In this document: one piece after another, positions 48,174-61,044 of the stretch
How the letters are laid out: every line of letters starts with the position of its first letter
How positions within the stretch are numbered: position 1 is the first letter of the stretch
Source of the DNA: Hypericum androsaemum
Taxonomy: Eukaryota > Streptophyta > Magnoliopsida > Malpighiales > Hypericaceae
Direction of reading: 5' to 3'
Length of the DNA: 64,000 nucleotides
Assembly: GCA_963995505.1 (NCBI GenBank)
Contig: OZ023184.1
Coordinates: forward strand, 16,118,228-16,182,227
Program-made: the position numbers and the translations under genes
The notes under the pieces: model-generated
The model's input: only the letters and a program-made list of their open reading frames with translations
What the model was told of the DNA's origin: nothing
Database searches by the model: none

Positions 48174-51100
48174 GATATAAAAAACTCCACACGTTTGTAC
48201 TTTTTTTTAGGAGACACGTTTGTACTTTGGGAGATGGACTAATAAGAAATGGTTTTTATCTTTCGGTAAATTTATCAAATAAATACTTTTTTTTGAAGAA
48301 TCAAATAAATACTTAAATCAACTAATAATATAGTTAATATAAGTTATGACAATTTGAGTTAAAGTTCTCGTGAATACATTGAGATTAAATATTAATCAAA
48401 AAATTTTACGTTTTAAAAAATTATACCTAATCGAACCTGAATTAATAAATTTATTGATATCTAAACGACGGGTAGTACTAACCAAAAATTGAAAAATAAA
48501 TTTATAAGGAGAGAATATATTGTATTTGAGAAAATTAACTAAAGGCACGGTATAATTTTATTCGTCGATTGTAATTTTACATTAGTACGTCCACGACTGA
48601 CTTGATTCTCGTATTCCTAAATTTTGATGAATTTTTATGGCTCATAACATGTTAAATTCAAATATTAAAAAAATTTAAATTTGTTTAAGCAATAGTCCGA
48701 ATTCAAAATTTAAAAGCAAAAAAAATTATTGTGAGAATCATATTTTACATATAATTTGATTGTATTTAACTCTGAAACTAATTTTTTCACTAATATAATG
48801 ACGAATATAAAATAATCTTATTATAATATAATAAAAGGGAAGGGACAAGAAGTGATTGATTTTAGTCGTGCATGGGACTAGCACGATATTCGAAAAGAAA
48901 ATTAAAAGGTGGGGATATAGAGGTAGAGTTACCACCATAAAATTATGAGGACTAGGATTTCGGATTTCCTATTGGGCCAACCGTCCGTTAAGTAGAGTGC
49001 TGTCTTGGTCAATTTGTTGGATTAGATAATAACCAGCATTTAGATATATTGAGTATAAATAATAAGAATATAGCTCTACTAAATAATAAGATTCGTATTG
49101 ATTTATGAAAATAATTATTAGATAAAATAATATTACACATATTTTACTCAAATTTAAATTAATGTATACTAGTTCGCTTGACGGATTCGGTAATTAAGAA
49201 ATATCTTCTCGCGTGTGCTCCGTGAGTAACTAATTGCTTTTTAGAAAATTGTATCACTATTTTATAATACACAAATTTTTACTAATCGGCTCAATTATAT
49301 CAAAATACATGGTAACCAAGACCTGTTTGGAGGCATTACAGAGCACGCATGCAGGTGAGGCTACTTTTTTATTCTAATGTTCCGTGGATCACTCCGAGTT
49401 CTCTTAAATTCTTCTCTCTCGAGGTAGCTATCAGAAGATTTCAATGTTAATTTCTTTCTGCTCCACCAAAAAAAAAAGTAGTAATAAATATGGTGCATAC
49501 CGTCGCTTATTAATAAATACCTGGTCGTAGCAGATCTCCTCTCCCAATTCTAAAGAGACATTCCGGGGACAAGAATTCCCAATCAACCTCTGCGGCCAGT
49601 AGCTTTTCGTGGTCGAGAAAACTCTGAAAAAGGAGTTTCACGATTTTCAACAACCTCCAAAGTCAAAGTTACTTGTTATGCTTCTTGTGATAAAATATTG
49701 TATTAACTAATCTAATTTTGAGTAGATTTAAATGTTAGACAAAAATTTTACAACGTGTATGTGACATTTTTTAGTTTGTAGAGATTAAATTTTGAGATTT
49801 TTTGATTAAAATAGAAAAAATTTGTTGATCTAAACGATTTTTAATTTATAATTTTATAGGAATTTTATAATTTGTCTGGATTACGGAAAATCAAAAAAGG
49901 AACCAAGACATGTTGGGAAACGCGGGTATTTTCATTTGCCAGCTAAGAAACGATAGGTTGCTAAGTAATAATATTATACTATTTTCAAAGAACATTAAAT
50001 TCAAAAATGGATCAGAAAGTAATTAATTTAGAACTCTGTTCTTCGTAAAACTTGTTATAGCTTCATTCTCGTAGTGTGCCAGGCTTTATCTAAAATTTCT
50101 TGGCCCTCATAATAGTGTGTTTCCTCTTTTTATGGTAATAATTTTCTAGGATAAAAAATTGCAAATTTCTTCTCTCAATTTTTACATTTTTTACGGACCA
50201 TATTTAACAAATTTGTGTTATCTAGAATTTAATACCCTTTGCAATAATAAAGTGTATTTAAATTTTCAAAATTAAATATTTTTTGATTTTTTAGCAATTA
50301 ATTTATAAAGAAGAAATAAATTAATACGTATATGCACCAACAAAATATAATAATCGATCACCAAAAATTAGACAACCCAAAATTTTGTACTATTTATCCA
50401 CAACATTTTTTTAAGAAAAAAATGCTATTTTAATGATTTTTCTCTTTAAAATCTCCACCCGGCATTTAATAACATGCCAGGAGTAAGTATTTCCCAGACA
50501 GACAATAAAGATAAATTTGCATATCTGCTGTTTTTTTTTCGTTTTCCCCAATTTTACAATCTGGAATTGCCTAGGAAGTTGAAGAGGAAGGAGCACATCT
50601 CTGGCCCCTATAATTATAATTCTGAATGATTACACTGGCGGCGGCTCAGAACCTGTTCCTCCCCACTTGGGTTTTTGTTGGAATTGCCTTTCCTGCTCCT
50701 CGGAATTAATTTTCCCCGTGGATTGATTTATCTTTTCCTCATTTTGATGGTATGTTTTGTGTTAGTGACACTTTTTAATGGGTTTGGAAACCAAGGATTT
50801 AATGGATCACATGGACTTGTCTGTGCAAATAATGTAGGGATTTTGTCCTTCGGGGACTTCAGATAAATTTGAAACCATACAGGGAAAATTAGCATGATTT
50901 ATGTGCAAAGATGACATGCACAAATAGAAAAATGGTTCAAATTTTTAAAATTTACCAAAAAAATAGTAAAGGGATTTTTTTTCCTTCTGGAAAAAGCAGT
51001 GTTTTAGGGATTCAAAAGGGTCTTTAAGAATGGTTTTTAGGTTCTGTTGGTAGATAAAGACTAAAGCTGTTCGGTTTTGTAACTTGTCCCACTAATGAGT

Positions 51101-54100
51101 CAGAAACAATGCCAGGTTGTCTACTAATCGACCTCTCCGTCCATTCGTTCCTTAATCACCCTCGTTCCCCTGACTAATCTTTCAATCGCAACTAAATGTT
51201 TTATTGACGGTAACCATTCGCATAGATTAACGGGTATTGAATTAATATATTTTAATAAGAAGTTTAGAATTTAGATTAATTGAAAATGTGTATTTTGATA
51301 TCAGCATGAACCTATGTTATAATTTTTGGTAGGAAAATTCTCAAAAAAAATTTAATATAACTATACTGAAATTTGAATTAATTGAATAATCGAAAAAAAA
51401 ATTCTTTGAAATTTTAACTGTATATATATATATATGCAAGGTAGTTAGGCTGACAAAAATCCGGGTTTGAACCCAAAAGTTGACTGTTTGAAATGCTTAA
51501 TAAGTAAAAGTTAAATATAAGTAGGTCTGTATGTTTGAAAAGAAATAATTCTTCAATGCAACTAATTACAAAATCATCTCTTGTTAGAGGAAAATGATCA
51601 ACCACACCAATGAAATTTCATGACTGAATCTTAGAAAAACTAAATGTCATGATTAAAATATCCTACACACTTATTAAAAATAAATAATAATAAATTATTT
51701 AAAAATCTGAAAATTTTAACAAAATTATATATTCTCTTCCTCCCTCCCTCCCTCCTCGCCGGTAACCCCCTCCATGGTTCAGAAATAATGATCGGGCCTC
51801 ATGAGATAACAAAACATTCTGCCAAAAAGTAATACATTTATAATCTCATGATTAAAAATCGATATCTCTAATAAAATAAAAATATGTAAGCCGATCTATA
51901 CATTCGATGTTCATCACTGTCAATTTTATTGATAAATCTCTCTAAAGCCTATCTATAAACTATAATCTCTCTAAAGTTATCATCTTAAAGTTGACAATCT
52001 CTCTAAACTGATAAAAAATTTTGTTTCTAAATCGGAACTAATTTTTAAATATAATTATACATCTATTGTTATAACTAATAATCTTTTCAGAAAATCTTAT
52101 TGATTTTTTTATAAAGTGATATTCTTTAATAAATACATATATTTTTACATATTTTACGAATTTAATTATTTTTATATTATTAGTCATCTTCTAAACCTAA
52201 ATTATTTCAAACGGTCCTTGTGATCACCATATAATTTTAACAAAAATATTTCAATCAATTGTAGATTTTAATGACGCTAGCTGCCAAGATTTTAGATAAG
52301 TCAAATATAGAAAGAATAATTTTTGGTAAATATGTATTTTTTGACTAAATCTCAATGTTAAAATTTCAATAAAAATAAATATATATCATCTATGAAATGA
52401 TATTTTTCTTCTGTTACAACCATATCATTTTACAAAATTTCTACTGTACTACGATACACAGAGCAAAAAAAGTTATCACCAGCTGATTTTAGTGCCAATC
52501 CCCTTTGGCTACTTGCAAACGTCGACAGCTCATGTGTTGAGCAGGCTGGTGAGAAAAGAAAAGGTCATGTGTACTTTTGCCAGTTCTCTCTGCAAAATTA
52601 CGCAAAAAATGTACTGCAAAATTTTGCCAGTTCCCTATCTAAGATTTGTCCATTATAAAAGATCCAAGAAAATAATTCGAACGCACCGGCCACTTTGGCT
52701 GAAGCATGTAACCAGTACGAGAAGGAGGTGTCGATCTCGAAACCTGTTTAACGATATCTGAAAACACGTGCGTCCCCTAAGCAATCTCACTTGAAAAAAA
52801 AACAACATATAACCCGCATTTGAACTTCATTACTCGTGATTCAAATTCTATGTTATTTAGATATTTATTAGATTGATAAATTTTGATTAAAAAGTAGTTA
52901 AATTTAAAACAGTAATGAATTAATATTTATTAAATTTTGATATCATTACATTTTTAATAGATTCAGTTGCACTTCGCATGAATATTTATTAAACTCGATA
53001 CCTTTATTAAAGTAAACAAAATTAAATTAGTTATAGAACTACATGCAGTCGAAGGTTGACAAGGCGTACGTTAACCAGGAGCTTCTATTATTCCTAGACT
53101 CTATTAATACTTCGCTCTAGTATGTTGGTACCAGGGTCACCAGGGATATTATGTAATTAGCCGGGAGAATAAAAGGCTTTGTCATAGTTATTATATTCCT
53201 ACCGCGAATTTTTCTGTTAGATTTAATCGTATTATAATGAAGTCGACAGTCATAACATCGCTGACAAAATTCCACATTCTATAAGTTGTTAATATTGATA
53301 TTAATACGAATAAATTTTACTTATAAAAAGTTTACATGCAGATTCTCCGTACCCATCTACACGAGAGATACAATTTTTTTTGGTTTTTATCATTTATCCG
53401 TATCTACTGGTCAACTAATCCAGATTCAAGTCGGGTGAGATCTCTGAAAGATGGCAAAATTTTCCAAGTATATAATACTGTTACATTTTTAGTGACTCAG
53501 ACTCGAAACTTGATTAAAGTAGAACAATACATTCATCGGTTGATTTAAGTAAATGCACTTTAATTTGATATTCTAACATATTTGAACGTGCATTTGTCAT
53601 CAAACTACCAAAAATGTTGTTCGTTTGTGCTCGCTGAAGGACTCCGCTGCGTTTTTTCCAACATTTCCATACCGGTCGAAGCTTAGTACTATCTCACGTC
53701 AATGTAAGGCACTCACGTCAACATTTCCATACCGCTGCGTCGTTTTTTTCACCCCTCAAAAAAAGTAAGAAAAGGGCAACAGTAAATTGTATCAAGCAAT
53801 TGTTTGTACTATGACTATGATGCTGACGGGAGTTGGGTAAGCAATTTTAATTGTTCACATCGAAAGTTGTGCATTTCAATAGAGGAAAATATCTCTCCTA
53901 TAAAAAATAGAGAAAAATATTACTAAAACTAATGCAATTTTTTTTTCAATAAAGGTTTCTAAAATTCACCTTTTGTTTAATGAATCATTCATACGATAAA
54001 AATTTAGTTACCTTCGTATGAAACTCTATAGCACTATGCACTGGCATGCCGTCTTTAATCCATCTCGAGAGATCAGCTTAAATTTTCTCTTGAGATAATA

Positions 54101-54394
54101 CAGTAAATATCCAAATGGTATGGTTACGTACTTACATTTTGACAGTGCATGATAGTGTGTATAATGTAAGTCTATGCTCCGCCAACTTCTATTTTTTTCT
54201 GGAATGGTAAGTTGTTCAAACCTCCGGGCTAAGAGAACTATCCATGTAAAATCCAACAGTAGCTAGTTATAGTTTTATATCAATATTTATTTTAGCGACT
54301 AATTTATATTTGTACTAAATATGATAACAAAAGGTAGTAAAATTCTCTATAAAAAAAACTAAAAAGCTAATTTTGCGAGTAAATATATATTGGA
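48174..54394. other. AT-rich intergenic DNA upstream of the ERF gene
   Basis: No gene or delimited element was recognised over 6.2 kb. Noted small features are a (TA)n run at about 51420-51435, a CCTC repeat near 51738-51757, and a local direct repeat CAACATTTCCATACCG near 53661 and 53718. The first 1-2 kb probably contain the ERF promoter. Confidence 0.4.
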
Positions 54395-54575
54395 AATATG
54401 AGAATCTTAGCATCCAACCCAAGGTCTTAAACTAATAGGTTGATGGATTCTTGACATTTATGAACAATTCCACCGGATTTGTACAAAGCAATGTGATAAT
54501 TTTAACACGCCTTTTCAAATGAAGCTCATGAGATGAAAATTTGTTTGAGTTTTGATTTCACCAATGCAGAGGTTG
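54395..54575 (-). mobile_element. TRIM-like remnant
   Basis: On the - strand: an inner block with GGTGAAATCAAAACTCAAAC and GCTTCATTTGAAAAGGCG (purine tract), then TGTTAAAATTATCACATTGC beginning an LTR-like block, which ends near GATGCTAAGATTCTCATA. This parallels the TRIM layouts at 14.1 and 62.8 kb. A shorter relic of the same LTR start is seen around 56315-56375. Confidence 0.5.
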
Positions 54576-57024
54576 TACTATCAACAACGAGAGACGAGAT
54601 AAAAATTGCTCTGGTACATTGTTAGAATTTCTATAAATAACATGCATAATGCAAGAAAAACAAATTGACAATACATCACAAACAATCGTATGGACAATCC
54701 CAAATATATTTTATTTTATATCGTGAAAATCGAATTGACAATACTTGGTATACCGAGACAAAATCATACACCAATAATCAAAGTGTAACTGAATACATCA
54801 TCAATAAATACCCAATAATTCTTACTTTGCCGAGAAGACATATAGACTAAATGTTATCACAATGTGGTCTCGTGGTACAATAATAGATTTGGGAACGTAT
54901 GCCAACTTGCGAATCTCTCAAAATATTTCCCTAGGGTAATGTTGACATAAAAAAAATGTTTTCCTTCGGATTACCCTATCTTTTGCTTGATGTTCACTGT
55001 CCATATTAATCAAGGTTCAAGCTAGATTTAAATAAAATCATTTTTTTTCTTTGACAAAGTTTAGCACGGATAATTCTCATTTCTCGAAATCATGGTACTG
55101 ATGGCTAAGCCAATTTATCTCATTCTTGAGCCTCCTTTTGATCCAAACAAACAGAAGTAGTGGTTGCCAATAGAAATATATTATACTACCTATTATTGAA
55201 ATATTTATTTGATCAATTAAAACATATTTGAGTCGAATGCAATATTTTGAAAAATATTAAAGCTCTGCTAACCGGTTAGAGCCGGGCCGACTAATAAAAA
55301 CATATGTAGTGAAAAGGGAAACATGGATGTCAAAAAGGCTATTAAATTGGACGTTAAATGTTGGCATACACTAAAAAGAAAAACTAAAAGTACCATACAC
55401 AGACAAAATCATATTATCATATACTATAAAAGATTAAATTGGTAATGAATTCATACGATACTTTGTACTTGACCACATATCAATTTCACAATTTAATGGC
55501 AGTGTACAAAGACACATGACAACTTATATACATGGGTCCATAGGAAACATAGCATGGATAAATGTTATTTCTGCTATATGAAAACTATGTTTGCATTATT
55601 TTTTGCAAGAAATGTCGAAGATTTATTTGTCCTCATATGTCAAGAAGTAAAGTCCAAAGTGTGTTAATGCAGAGTCAAAAAAATATAGAGACGAAGCTTC
55701 TAATAAATTGACTACACTCGTGAGACAAATATGTGATACGATTTGTAATATACCGGAGACATAGAACAGAAGATGTCTTCCCAAGTACTCAAGGACAATA
55801 TACATAACATTACCAAGTCTGATAACACATGTATAGGAGACCATAAAGTTGCAATTGCACAAATGGGTTCCATATTTCTCCTTCTAAATAAAATAGTTCA
55901 ACGAGTAAAAACACTTGGCTAAATAACACAAGAGCGTTCATGGAGGTCGAGAATTTAATTAATGTCAGGTGTAAATAAAAATTTAACTAGGTAAATAATT
56001 AGTAATGTGATATTACATGTAGATAAAATTAATCACGTAAACAAAACACATGAGATAACTAAGTAACCAATTTAGCAGGTGTTATATGTAAGTTTGGTAA
56101 AAGTTTGTTGTTGTGTGTCTTGGCGAAAAAAATGCGTGGTAATAAATATAAAATAACCTATAAAAATAATCAATCTATTATTAACTTGTCTAAATCTTCG
56201 TATCTAATTATAAACTTTAAGATAATCAGTATATGATTTGCCAGGGTTCAAACTCTAGTATGTATTATGGTTAAAAATTTATCTTTAAAAAAAATAAACT
56301 CACTAGTAACTAAGAATGTGATAATTTTAATACAACCTCTTAATTAAAATTTATAGGACTAAAATTTGCATAAACAAACTTCAAAAATGTGCAATGAAAC
56401 AGAAGTAGTGTGAAAAGAACAAATATTTACTGTTGTTCGAATCGCCGTGTGCAAACGAAAATCTCAAGATAGAAGATTTTCCACGTACACCAGAGGATCC
56501 CAAAACAAAAGCATCAATAATTGTTCCCAAAATTTTTGCAAAGAGAGAGAAGCAGGGACGGCAGGGAAGAGGCGTAAGACGCCTGTTGGAGGAAAATAGA
56601 GGAGAGAGGGAGAGAGCAACAAGTCGTTTTCCCGACAACTTAAGATATCTTGTCAGTGGATACTGGATCGAGGAGGAGGAAGAAGAACTAATTTTTTTTT
56701 TAAGGGGAGGAAGAAGAACTACTGTCCAACCTTTCCTTGTCGCCCGTCAACATCCACACACCAATGTAATTTTTCCCTATTGCAGATCTTTTACCGGATT
56801 TTATTCCGAAATTTTTTTTATCGAAATCGACAGTCACAATTTAAAAAAAAAGATTATACGTTAATTAAGATGTAATTATTATTATATTTATATAGGGTTT
56901 TCTTCTTCCATTTTAACAAAAAAAAATCTCTCTCCACCCACTTTTCGCCATAAGGTTAGAATTGAGATTTTCTTACCAACCACAGGAAATAATCAATGTT
57001 TATAGTAGGCTCCGTAGTCAACGA
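54576..57024. other. Intergenic DNA
   Basis: No supported gene. The 56433-56864 stretch is open on both strands and GC-richer, but shows no family motif. Confidence 0.35.
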
Positions 57025-57033
57025 CTTTCCGTG

Positions 57034-58541
57034 GGGATTTTTTCTGAAATAGGTAAAAAATACACATATTTTTTCTAAATAGGTAAAAAGTTATACATAT
57101 TCCCTAAATAGGTTAAACGAATATTTAATATTAAAATTTTTTGAAGAAGGCGCCCATGTGTCAGGGCGCCTCCTCTGCCCATGTCAGGAGAGAGGAAAAA
57201 TTGAAAAAAAAAATAATGATATAGTGGAGGCGCCAACCTCTCAGGGCGCCTCCCTTATTTTTTTTTGAATATTTCAATACTAATATAATTCGATATATAT
57301 CTTAGTACTAATATAATCTAATATACTGATATAATATATATCAATAAATTCAAATAAATTAAATTTACAACAATTAAATTTATCGATGTATAAATTCAGA
57401 TCATTCTATGACCAAATAATTTTTTTTAAAAATTTATCGATACCAAATTTTAATAGTTGTATCAGGAGAGAGGGAAAATTGAAAAAAATAATAATGATAT
57501 AGTGGAAGCGCCAACCTCTCAGGGCGCCTCCCTTCATTTTTTTTAATATTTCAGTACTAATATAATTCGATATATATCCTAGTACTAATATAATCTAATA
57601 TATGTTACAAATATATCGATTATATTTCGGTAATATATTTGATAAGGTTTTGAATTCGTAATATTTATCGATATATTATTGATAAGGTTTTTCAATGGTG
57701 GGTAAATGGTGGATAATATATATTCGATAATATATTTGAAAAAAACTTATCGATAAATTTGTTGATATATATTATATTAGTATAATGATAATGATTGAAT
57801 TATATTATAGATCATTTAGTATTGAGATAAATTTACGATACAACAATTAAATTTATCGAAGTATAAATTCAGATCATTCTATGAACAAATAATTTTTTTT
57901 GGTGACCAAATAAAGTTGGCGCCTCCAAGTTTTTTTTTTGGATTCGTAAATTTATCGATATATGTTATCCACCATTTATCGATAAGTGTTTTTTTGGATT
58001 CGTAAATTTAAAATTTATCGATAACTATTAAAAAAAATGAAGGGAGGCGCCCTGAGAGGTTGGCGCCTCCACTATATCATTATTTTTTTTTCAATTTTCC
58101 CTCTCTCCTGATACAACTATTAAAATTTGGTATCGATAAATTTTTTTAAAAAATTATTTGGTCATAGAATGATCTGAATTTATACATCGATAAATTTAAC
58201 TGTTGTAAATTTAATTTATTTGAATTTATTGATATATATTATATCAGTATATTAGATTATATTAGTACTAAGATATATATCGAATTATATTAGTATTGAA
58301 ATATTCAAAAAAAAAAATAAGGGAGGCGTCCTGAGAGGTTGGCGCCTCCACTATATCATTATTTTTTTTTTCAATTTTTCCTCTCTCCTGACATGGGCAG
58401 CGGAGGCGCCCTGACACATGGGCGCCTTCTTCACAAAAATTTAATATTAAATATTCGTTTAACCTATTTAGGGAATATGTATAACTTTTTACCTATTTAG
58501 GGAAAATATGTATGTTTTTTACCTATTTCAGAAAAAATCCC
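57034..58541. mobile_element. 1.5-kb palindromic foldback element (MULE-type)
   Basis: The outer bases GGGATTTTTTCTGAAATAGG are repeated in inverse at the right end (58522-58541). Inverted similarity continues through most of each half. A perfect 9-bp duplication CTTTCCGTG lies at 57025-57033 and 58542-58550. Within each arm a segment containing GGAGGCGCCAACCTCTCAGG is itself duplicated about 280 bp apart (near 57183 and 57466 on the left; 58036 and 58320, inverted, on the right). GGCGCC motifs recur throughout. There is no coding sequence. Confidence 0.92.
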
Positions 58542-58584
58542 CTTTCCGTGTGGTTACTAAAGCGAGGAATATTTTTCTTTCTTA

Positions 58585-59726
58585 TTTTTTTTAGAAATGT
58601 GTCGCGAAATCTATATTAAAAATATGGGTTACAAAACAGAAGAAATAAAAATATAGACAGACAACGAAGATACCAAACAGAAAGTGAAAACCAATCAGAA
58701 AGTAATAGAATGGTGTGGGTGGAAGTGAAGGGCGGACGAGAAGCTACGAGAGCTAACGTCTAGATGAGAAACTGCCGAAATAAACTACGGCTAGTAACCA
58801 CAAGATTACGTCATTGATGCAACCTCGTGGGCAATTGAATGGATACGAGATGCACGCAAATGAAAACCAAAGTCGGACGAGTCCAACCGAGACAAATTTA
58901 TCCACCTGCCACAACAAAAAATATACATAGATAAAAAAAACTTAACCCAAGACCACAAAACAGTTGTGGTTCTAGAGTTAACACAGTAACAACTACAAGA
59001 CAAAAAAATATTAGCAGCAACACTAAAAGCACCTGCAAAATTAACACTAGAGAGAATAAAAACATGCCATAAAGAAAGCTAACCGGGGGGAGGTCTACGA
59101 TGACCAACCTCCCGAAACCACAGAAGGGCTGCATAGACTAGCCGACAGATGGGCCAGCCCTAGGAGTGCGGCGGTGCAGCTCAGCAGAAGCGGTGAAAAT
59201 CGGGACCATAGCGGTCAGAGCGCGGAGGTCGGGGCTTGAGACTGGAGGTCGAAATGATGATCGGAGAGGACTGTGGAGATGCAGAGACTTGTTTGAAGGG
59301 GAGAGCTGAATGCCAACAGACAGCAACCAAGAGCTCAGCGGCTGACGACAACCATGGGCAACAACCTCGAATGAAAACAGCCTGATTGGCTTTGGACTGA
59401 TTGGAGTCGGTGACTGGAGAATAGAGCGCCTGGCCGACACCTGGGATGGATGCTAGTCTCCGCAAGGTTGAGGAAGAGAGAAACCTAGATTTGGTTTCAA
59501 GAGAGAGATGAGAGAATTTGTAGGAGAAAGAAAAAACTTCACTAGGGGAGAGGTTAGGTGAGGAGGTCAGTGAAAGGAGGGGGGAGGTTGGGTGAGATGG
59601 TGGACGGTGGGTAGGTTGGGTGGGGCGGAGGAGAGGCGGCCGGTGGTGGTGAAGATTATAAAAAGTTAGTCCCAAAAGAGGGAAGAAGAGTCCACTCTAG
59701 GGAGAGGGAGAGAGAGAGAGAGAGAG
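58585..59726 (-). mobile_element. Retroposed insert with A-tail and 14-bp target duplication
   Basis: Read on the - strand it starts with a (TC)n leader (59726-59700) and ends with an A-run at 58592-58585. Flanking direct repeats ATTTTTCTTTCTTA (58571-58584) and ATTTTTCCTTCTTA (59727-59740) differ at one base. These are signs of LINE-driven insertion. The insert could be a shortened LINE, a non-autonomous relative or a retrocopy of a host transcript. The 164-codon frame 59181-59675 is Ser/Pro-rich and not recognised. Confidence 0.7.
59181..59675 (-). CDS. Uncharacterised frame within the retroposed insert
   Basis: A 164-codon frame begins MGLTFYNLHHHRPPLLRPTQ soon after the CT-rich leader. 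It is rich in Ser and Pro, has no known domain, and shares its DNA with other open frames on the same strand. It may be the remnant of a LINE first frame or of the source transcript. Coding function is doubtful. Confidence 0.2.
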   Translation of the reverse strand: MGLTFYNLHHHRPPLLRPTQPTHRPPSHPTSPLLSLTSSPNLSPSEVFSFSYKFSHLSLETKSRFLSSSTLRRLASIPGVGQALYSPVTDSNQSKANQAVFIRGCCPWLSSAAELLVAVCWHSALPFKQVSASPQSSPIIISTSSLKPRPPRSDRYGPDFHRFC

Positions 59727-59763
59727 ATTTTTCCTTCTTACATGGACAAAAATAAATTAGATA

Positions 59764-61035
59764 GAGCAAATTATCTTCAAGTCCTTGGGAGTTGACGAAA
59801 TTACCAGTAGGATTCTTACTGTTTTAAAATTTCTCTTTTCATCCTCCAAGTTTTGTAAAATAGAACTCTGAGGTCTCTAGCTCCGTTAACGAAAAATAAT
59901 TCCAGCAAAATTTTACTTGCAAGAACCAAATTTTCCCTCAGTAAAAAAATAAACTATCTTCTTCAACTTTTAGAACATAAAAAACACACGCAAGAACACC
60001 CCAATTAAAAATAAAAAATACCTAATTAACTAAACAGCACCAAAATCTAATTAAACACCAAATAACATTCAACTAATTAAACATAGACGCAGAAAAAAAA
60101 CACATCGAAACCCAGGTGCTCCAGCCGCTCCAGGTCATTTTCTTCCTCGCTCCAGGTCATCTACGTCCCTCTCAACACATATACCCACCTTCTTAGGCTT
60201 TCTAGGCTGCCATCGCCGAAGCCTCGGCACTCTCCCCATAAGTCACCCTCGTCGAAGCCTCGGGATTCTCCCCAAGCAGTCGCAACATCTCAAGCCGTCT
60301 CCGCTCCTCAAGCAGCCGAACCCTCCTCCTCTGTCGCCCCCTCAACTCGCATCCGCCTTCAAGCAGCCGAACCCTCCTCCTCCATCCCGATGACGTCGTC
60401 CCCTTGTCCGTGGATGCAGAGGCCCTTCTCGGTGAGTGGAAGTGGAGGAGTAGAAGGGAATAATTAAGAACTGTTGAGTTTGCGTCTGGGCTTTGGACTA
60501 GAGCGGGACCCTCCGGAAGCAGGCGTGGCCGTTCGGTCGAGGAGAGAAATGGCTCTCTTGAACTTGGAGACGGTTAGATCGGTGAGGTCGGAGTAGTCAA
60601 CGGTGTTGATGTCAGGTTGACTAGAGTAGGAGGGGGATGAAGTCTTGGACGTACCTAGCTAATTCATTTGGGTTACTTATTCTGTACTTGAATTATAGTT
60701 CTTCCCAAATTCTGGAATTGGGATTTCTGGGTCAACTGTTTGATTGTAGGATTCAATTATGAAGTTAGGGTTCGTGTTATATTCTTGGTTGTTTAATTTG
60801 GTGTTCTTAAGTTATATTCTTGGTTGTTTAATTAGAGGTTGTTGATGTTAATTTATGGTATTATTGAGGTTTAAAAAGATGAAATTTTTGATTTTTTTAA
60901 TTGATGGACATTTTGGTCTTTACAGAATTTTAGAGTTCTATTTTAACAAATTTGGAGGATAAAAAAAGAATTTTAAAATAGTAAAGATCTTACTAATGAG
61001 TTTGTCAAACTCCCGAGCCTGAGGGTAATTTTTCT
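59764..61035. mobile_element. Second gene-capturing MULE-like element
   Basis: Inverted arms of about 150-180 bp: the left starts GAGCAAATTATCTTCAAG and the right, inverted, reads AGAAAAATTACCCTCAGG; both continue with matching TTTTAAAAT and ATAGAACTCT blocks. Termini and subterminal TTTAATTA-rich stretches resemble the Pack-MULE at 16.1 kb. Flanks AATTAGATA and ATTAGAATA are similar but not a clean 9-bp duplication. The interior is GC-rich and carries a WRKY gene piece on the - strand. Confidence 0.78.
60504..60651 (-). pseudogene. WRKY group IId fragment captured by the MULE-like element
   Basis: The - strand reads NTVDYSDLTD and LTVSKFKRAISLLDRT. In a shifted frame it then gives GHACFRRGP. 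Group IId WRKY factors (WRKY11/17 type) have TDFTVSKFKKVISLLNR followed by the HARF calmodulin-binding motif GHARFRRGP, so the match covers the conserved N-terminal region. A one-base frameshift splits it and the arginine of HARF is cysteine. The WRKY DNA-binding domain is absent. It is non-functional as a transcription factor. Confidence 0.78.
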
Positions 61036-61044
61036 ATTAGAATA

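Noticed and set aside
56381..56864. Overlapping open frames on both strands (143 and 85 codons)
   Set aside because: Low-complexity Arg/Glu-rich on one strand and its shadow on the other, with no family motif.
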